From CAZEWZ01 sp964516765 (GTDB lineage Bacteria; Bacteroidota; Bacteroidia; Flavobacteriales; UBA7430), in assembly GCA_964516765.1 (NCBI GenBank), contig CAZEWZ010000017.1, positions 1 through 35,922 on the forward strand: a stretch of DNA of 35,922 nucleotides. The letters are read 5' to 3'. The stretch's first letter is position 1. The number at the start of each line of letters is the position of its first letter. Both the position numbers and the translations under genes were made by a program. Shown here piece by piece: positions 32,011 to 35,922 of the stretch. The notes under the pieces are model-generated. The model saw only the letters and a list, made by a program, of their open reading frames with translations. It did no database searches and was not told the DNA's origin.

Positions 32011-34119
32011 ATGAAAAAAAATATTATAATTATCTTTTTATTGATATTCTGCATGTCTTCGTCAGCTCAATGTGATCTCGATTTTTCATATTCAAATACA
32101 GGCACGAATATGTCTGTATTTTTTACGCCGGATGCTGCTCAATCAATTTTTACTGATCTTGGTCCTGGACAGATTGGTGCTTTCTATCAGGACGGTGATA
32201 TACTTTCTTGTGGAGCTTCAGTTGCATTTACGGGATACCAGATATTACTCCCACTAATGGCGGATGACTCCACTACTCCTGAAAAAGACGGTTTTTCAGC
32301 TAATGATCAGATTATATGGTATTATGAAAGTGAAGCAGGAAATATTTTTACAATTGAATTGAATCCTAATAATGTTTTTGTTGTAAATGCGGTATCATAT
32401 ATTAGTTCTGTTTCTATTATTGAATTTGATTGTGACGGAGATTCACCTGAAAATAATTCTGATTGTCCTTCTTTGATTTTTGATGCAGTTAATACGGGAT
32501 CAAATATGACTCTCTNNNNNNNNNNNNNNNNNNNNNNNNNNNNNNNNNNNNNNNNNNNNNNNNNNNNNNNNNNNNNNNNNNNNNNNNNNNNNNNNNNNNN
32601 NNNNNNNNNNNNNNNAGGATGTATGAATGAAACAGCATTCAATTACAATGAAGCTGCAAATACCGATGATGGTTCTTGTATTGATATTATCGAAGGATGT
32701 GTGAATGAAACAGCATTCAATTACAATGAAGCTGCAAATACCGATGATGGCTCTTGTATTGATTATATCTTAGGATGTATGAATGAAACCGCATTAAATT
32801 ACGACTCTGCTGCTAATACCGATGATGGTTCTTGTATATATATTATCGAAGGATGTACTGATTTGACTGCAGATAATTACGATGCCTCTGCAAACCAAAA
32901 TAATGGCTCATGTGAATATTCAGGTGTACCAGAAGATTGTCCTTCTTTGATTTTTGATGCAGTTAATACGGGATCAAATATGACTCTCTTTCTTGTACCT
33001 TCAGGAGCAAGTGATTTGTCTGTTCTAGGAAATGGAACTATAGGTGTCTATTATACAGATAGTAATGGACACGAATTATGTGGTGGTTCGGCTGAATTTA
33101 GTGGTGCTCAAGTTCAGATTTCAGCTTATGCAAATGATGCGACCACATCAGATAAAGACGGTTTTTTTGCTGGAGATGATATTATTTGGAAATTCCAAGA
33201 TAACAATGGACATCAATATAATTTAAGTCCAAATCCTCAAGATGTATATATAACTAATGGGATTTCATTTATTTCAGCAATCACATATAATTCAATTACC
33301 TGTTTGACAGAAGAGATTTTAGGTTGTGTCAATCCTTCTTCAATTAATTATAACTCTGCTGCAAATACTGATGATGGTTCTTGTATTGATATTATCGAAG
33401 GATGTGTGAATGAAACAGCATTCAATTACAATGAAGCTGCAAATACCGATGATGATTCTTGTATTTCTTGGCAAGAAGCTTATTTAAATTATACGACTTT
33501 CCAAGATTCTGGACAGTTCTCTCAGTTTGATATTGATGCCGCCTACCAGGCTGGTTTTGATGCTGCTGATGATGGGGTTGGTCTAGATGAGCTCGATAGT
33601 CAAGCCGACTTATCTTATGGATATGGTTATGAAGATGGATACGAAGAAGGTTTAAATTCTTCTTCTGGATCTTGTGAAGCAATTTATATCGATTTAATAT
33701 CTGGATGGAATATTATTGGGTATACTCTCTCTTTTGCTCAAGATATAACTGCTACATTATCCTCAATTGTAGATAATATTAAAATTATGAAGAACAATGA
33801 TGCATCTGTCTTCTGGCCTGAATTTGGCTTCAATGGAATTGGTGATTTCATTCCCGGTCAGGGGTATCAAATTCTCATGTTAAATTCATTACCCGAATAC
33901 ACTTTTCCAGATGTAAGTGGTGAAAGAATTGAAATGACTCCTTCAGTTCCTGACTGGGTTCACGATTTCCCAGCTTTAATTCATCCAAATGAAACTAAAA
34001 CTTTAGTGAAAGTTTTAAATATACTTGGTCAAGAAGTTAATCCAATTAATCAATTTAAAGGAGATATATTATTAAACTTATATAGTGACGGTTCAGTTCA
34101 AAAATATATTTTAGAATAA
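32011..34119 (+). CDS. Secreted Cys/Asp repeat protein, probable T9SS substrate (contains assembly gap)
   Basis: A secreted protein of at least 702 residues including a 100-N gap. Signal peptide 1-19 (SSSA, then Gln). It then has a ~120-residue domain (A) with conserved N-T-G-x-N-M, I-G-x-(F/Y)-Y, C-G-(A/G), D-G-F, D-(Q/D)-I-I-W and I-S-(S/A)-(V/I); the start of a second copy (B) up to the gap; four Cys/Asp repeats; a complete third copy (C); two more repeats; an Asp/Tyr/Gly-rich segment (GYGYEDGYEEG); then a W-N-I-I-G-Y-T domain (FIPGQGYQI) found in other Bacteroidota secreted proteins, and a tail with LNILGQEV and DGSVQKYI similar to a T9SS sorting domain. ATG at 32011 is chosen over the TTG at 32008. 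The protein is likely exported to the surface; no enzyme active site is seen. Confidence 0.85.
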   Translation: MKKNIIIIFLLIFCMSSSAQCDLDFSYSNTGTNMSVFFTPDAAQSIFTDLGPGQIGAFYQDGDILSCGASVAFTGYQILLPLMADDSTTPEKDGFSANDQIIWYYESEAGNIFTIELNPNNVFVVNAVSYISSVSIIEFDCDGDSPENNSDCPSLIFDAVNTGSNMTLXXXXXXXXXXXXXXXXXXXXXXXXXXXXXXXXXXGCMNETAFNYNEAANTDDGSCIDIIEGCVNETAFNYNEAANTDDGSCIDYILGCMNETALNYDSAANTDDGSCIYIIEGCTDLTADNYDASANQNNGSCEYSGVPEDCPSLIFDAVNTGSNMTLFLVPSGASDLSVLGNGTIGVYYTDSNGHELCGGSAEFSGAQVQISAYANDATTSDKDGFFAGDDIIWKFQDNNGHQYNLSPNPQDVYITNGISFISAITYNSITCLTEEILGCVNPSSINYNSAANTDDGSCIDIIEGCVNETAFNYNEAANTDDDSCISWQEAYLNYTTFQDSGQFSQFDIDAAYQAGFDAADDGVGLDELDSQADLSYGYGYEDGYEEGLNSSSGSCEAIYIDLISGWNIIGYTLSFAQDITATLSSIVDNIKIMKNNDASVFWPEFGFNGIGDFIPGQGYQILMLNSLPEYTFPDVSGERIEMTPSVPDWVHDFPALIHPNETKTLVKVLNILGQEVNPINQFKGDILLNLYSDGSVQKYILE
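32516..32615. other. Scaffold gap of exactly 100 N
   Basis: A fixed-length N run marks an unresolved assembly join, not a measured length. Both flanks are sequence repeated elsewhere in the same gene, so repeat collapse is the likely cause. The downstream frame matches the upstream frame. Confidence 0.97.
32617..32913 (+). repeat. Four tandem Cys/Asp repeats, 78-bp pitch
   Basis: Units start at 32617, 32695, 32773 and 32851, exactly 78 bp apart. The first two differ by very few bases; 85 bp spanning units one and two (32665-32749) recur exactly at 33370-33454. The fourth is more diverged and ends NNGSC. Confidence 0.93.
33322..33462 (+). repeat. Two tandem Cys/Asp repeats
   Basis: Units at 33322 and 33400, 78 bp apart; the second is nearly identical to the unit at 32695 but ends DDDSC in place of DDGSC. 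Confidence 0.9.
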
Positions 34120-34182
34120 GTTAAAACCCAAAATTAATCAATGAAAATAGTTATTGTAGCATTTTTTATGTTCTTAACAATC

Positions 34183-34213
34183 TTGCTTTATTTCATATAA
34201 TTAGTTATATTTG
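34183..34213 (+). promoter_or_regulatory. Promoter for the partial secreted protein gene
   Basis: TTG at 34183-34185, 20-nt spacer, TATATTTG at 34206-34213: full consensus Bacteroidota promoter, with the -7 element 38 bp before the ATG at 34252. Confidence 0.65.
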
Positions 34214-34251
34214 AATCTATTAATATTATTTTAACCTAACACTCCCCATTA

Positions 34252-35922
34252 ATGAAAAATTTCTTAATAACATTATTGCTCTTGTCTTTCAGCCAATTGA
34301 GCGCCCAAACCAATGCCTTATCATTACAGGGTGTTATTGATTTGTATGCCAATGATGGTCCTAACGGATCTACTGGAAATGATGGAAAAGCCTTTCACTT
34401 AATTGCTAATGCAGATGTTGCTGATCTTAGTATATTCTCATTAGATGTTGTATCAAATGGAGGAGGAACTCTAAAACCAGATGAATTCATATTACCTCAA
34501 GTATCAGCAAGTGCAGGAGATGACATCTTGGTTTACAGAGAAAGTGGTTCTGAGACTTTCTTTGAAGATTATTTTGGTGACTGTTATTCACAATTTGAGC
34601 TTACAATTAGTGCTGGTGGCAACTGGCCTTCTCATAATGGTGATGATGGGTCTGCATTATTTGAAAATAATGTTCTTATAGATTCTATGACCTACAATGG
34701 AGCTGTTCTTATGAGTGGAGCAATGTCTGGAGATCCTTATGAGGATTCATGGGTGTATAGAAATGCTGATGGAACTTGGAATTTTGCTGGAGAGGATGCT
34801 GATGAAGATGATGGTACATATTCTGTTTACACATCTGGCGCACCTTATCCTCTTTGTCCCATAACTAGTGGTTGTACAGATATGACAGCAGAAAATTATA
34901 ATTCTACCGCTCAATTGGATAATGGTTCATGTACTTATCCACCTGATGTTGTTTTAGGATGTACAGACATTGCGGCATTTAATTTTAGTCTCGATGCAAA
35001 CCAAGATGATGGATCTTGTATTGCAGTTGTTGAGGGATGTATCGATGATACAGCTTTCAATCATGATTATAATGCAAACACTGATGATGGAAGTTGTATT
35101 GATGTCGCATTGGGCTGTATTGATGCTAATGCTACTAATTTTGCTTCACAAGCAAATACAGATGATGGTTCTTGTGAATATCCTGGTTTAACTAATGCAC
35201 TTTCTCTCCAAGGAATATTCGATTTAACTGTTCCTACAGGAGGTTCAGATGGAAAAGCTATTCACTTGATAGCCATGGCAGATATTGCTGATATTAGTAT
35301 ATTCGGTATTGGCGTAGCCAATAATGGAGGAGGAACAGACGGCCCAGAAGAAACACTTCCTGTTATGTCTGTTTCTGCTGGTGATGATATTCTTTTGGCT
35401 CGCACGCCAGATGTAATGGAATCATATTTAGCAGACTGTTATTTAGGATTCGAACATGTTCTAGTTGCAGGTTCAGATATATCACAGAATGGAGATGATG
35501 CTATAGAGTTATTCGAAAATGGAGTTGTAATCGAAACCTTTGGAGATATTGATACTGACGGATCAGGAGAGTCATGGGAATATATGGATTCATGGGCTTA
35601 TAAAGTTGATGGTGAATGGACTTATGGAGGAGTTAATTGTTCAGATGGTTCTGAAACAACCCAAACATCTGATTGTCCTTATCCTATGTGTCCAGCCCCT
35701 GATGTTGTAGATGCTTGTGGTGTAGTGAACGGTGATGGTAGTTCTTGTGCAGACTGTGCAGGAGTATCAAACGGTTCATCAGTATTAGACGACTGTGGAG
35801 TATGTGATGGTGATAATTCTTCATGTTTAGACGCCTGTGGTGTTGTAAACGGTGATGGAAGTTCATGTGCTGATTTGTGTTCTGAAGGGCTTTCAGAAGC
35901 TACTTTAACGCTTATGGACTCT
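34252..35922 (+). CDS. Partial secreted protein with two lamin-tail-like domains and Cys/Asp repeats
   Basis: Open from the ATG at 34252 to the right edge (557 codons, no stop), so truncated by the window. Signal peptide 1-18 (QLSA, then Gln). Domain one (about 22-200) begins ALSLQGVIDLY, GKAFHLIANADVADLSIF, SNGGGT and SAGDDILVYRE. Domain two (about 314-480) begins ALSLQGIFDLT, GKAIHLIAMADIADISIFG, NNGGGT and continues NGDDAIELFENGVVIETFGD and WEYMDSWAYK. Both look like the lamin-tail-type (LTD) domain seen beside extracellular nucleases such as ExeM, though no nuclease domain is visible here. Four Cys/Asp repeats lie between them, and a run of CGV-x-NGDGSSC units follows. The function of the rest is unknown; surface location is inferred. 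Confidence 0.85.
   Translation, partial: MKNFLITLLLLSFSQLSAQTNALSLQGVIDLYANDGPNGSTGNDGKAFHLIANADVADLSIFSLDVVSNGGGTLKPDEFILPQVSASAGDDILVYRESGSETFFEDYFGDCYSQFELTISAGGNWPSHNGDDGSALFENNVLIDSMTYNGAVLMSGAMSGDPYEDSWVYRNADGTWNFAGEDADEDDGTYSVYTSGAPYPLCPITSGCTDMTAENYNSTAQLDNGSCTYPPDVVLGCTDIAAFNFSLDANQDDGSCIAVVEGCIDDTAFNHDYNANTDDGSCIDVALGCIDANATNFASQANTDDGSCEYPGLTNALSLQGIFDLTVPTGGSDGKAIHLIAMADIADISIFGIGVANNGGGTDGPEETLPVMSVSAGDDILLARTPDVMESYLADCYLGFEHVLVAGSDISQNGDDAIELFENGVVIETFGDIDTDGSGESWEYMDSWAYKVDGEWTYGGVNCSDGSETTQTSDCPYPMCPAPDVVDACGVVNGDGSSCADCAGVSNGSSVLDDCGVCDGDNSSCLDACGVVNGDGSSCADLCSEGLSEATLTLMDS
34870..35175 (+). repeat. Four Cys/Asp repeats between the LTD-like domains
   Basis: Units start at 34870, 34957, 35035 and 35113; the first spacing is 87 bp because of a longer linker, then 78 bp. 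All are of the A-x-N class; one has N-H-D-Y-N in place of N-Y-N. Confidence 0.88.
35710..35880 (+). repeat. CGV / NGDGSSC cysteine-rich repeats
   Basis: A different Cys/Gly/Asp repeat: DACGVVNGDGSSC appears twice, with a DDCGVCDGDNSSC and a DCAGVSNGSSV form between. Such Asp-Gly-rich cysteine repeats resemble calcium-binding linker repeats of other secreted Bacteroidota proteins. Confidence 0.8.

Larger units (their letters stand above)
32461..32989 (+). repeat. 55-bp exact direct repeat flanking the gap
   Basis: Bases 32461-32515, ending at the gap edge, recur exactly at 32935-32989. Both encode the start of the ~120-residue domain (CPSLIFDAVNTGSNMTL). Confidence 0.93.

Noticed and set aside
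32617..33462. Regular 78-bp repeats as a CRISPR array
   Set aside because: They are in-frame protein-coding repeats without variable spacers, and no cas genes are present.

Overview
The window is an AT-rich stretch of a Bacteroidota genome, most likely a marine member of the order Flavobacteriales. Four things point there: promoters of the TTG / TAnnTTTG type, secreted proteins with SprB, CUB, FISUMP and PKD domains and C-terminal tails like those of the type IX secretion system (T9SS), the family-specific pair of GH3/beta-lactamase fusion and BshA, and a divergent tsaD/tamB pair. A run of exactly 100 N shows that this is a scaffold, perhaps from a metagenome.

Layout. (1) 1-3243: the 3' end of a very large secreted multidomain protein with 21 copies of a two-cysteine 'GCTD...DDGSC' repeat. 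(2) 3298-13303: a trans-sulfuration-type PLP enzyme, YceI, a MazG-type pyrophosphohydrolase, an M42 peptidase/ilvE operon, mnmD, a YkgJ-type cysteine-cluster protein, a SAM methyltransferase, and a translationally coupled pair of a large lipoprotein and a DUF5723-like outer-membrane protein. (3) 13324-25172: topB; a probable operon of GH3/beta-lactamase fusion, bshA, pterin dehydratase and alpha/beta hydrolase; a 2-Cys peroxiredoxin with a clear terminator; a second hydrolase; a LysM/periplasmic-binding protein; tsaD. (4) 25173-31735: tamB, a YbbR-like protein and coaE on the plus strand, with tsaC convergent. (5) 32011-35922: two further secreted repeat proteins. The first is interrupted by the assembly gap; the second runs off the right edge with no stop codon.

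How the genes fit together. The central 28 kb is mostly housekeeping: t6A (tsaC, tsaD) and U34 (mnmD) tRNA modification, CoA and branched-chain amino-acid metabolism, envelope biogenesis (tamB, YbbR, the lipoprotein/barrel pair, LysM protein), peptidoglycan recycling, and thiol redox (bshA, peroxiredoxin). It is flanked on both sides by secreted, probably T9SS-exported proteins that share the same 26-residue Cys/Asp repeat. I see no CRISPR array, tRNA, rRNA, phage or insertion sequence. The least explained parts are the repeat proteins: their two alternating repeat classes, an unrecognised ~120-residue domain present in about three copies, and an assembly gap whose true content can be predicted from the flanking repeats.
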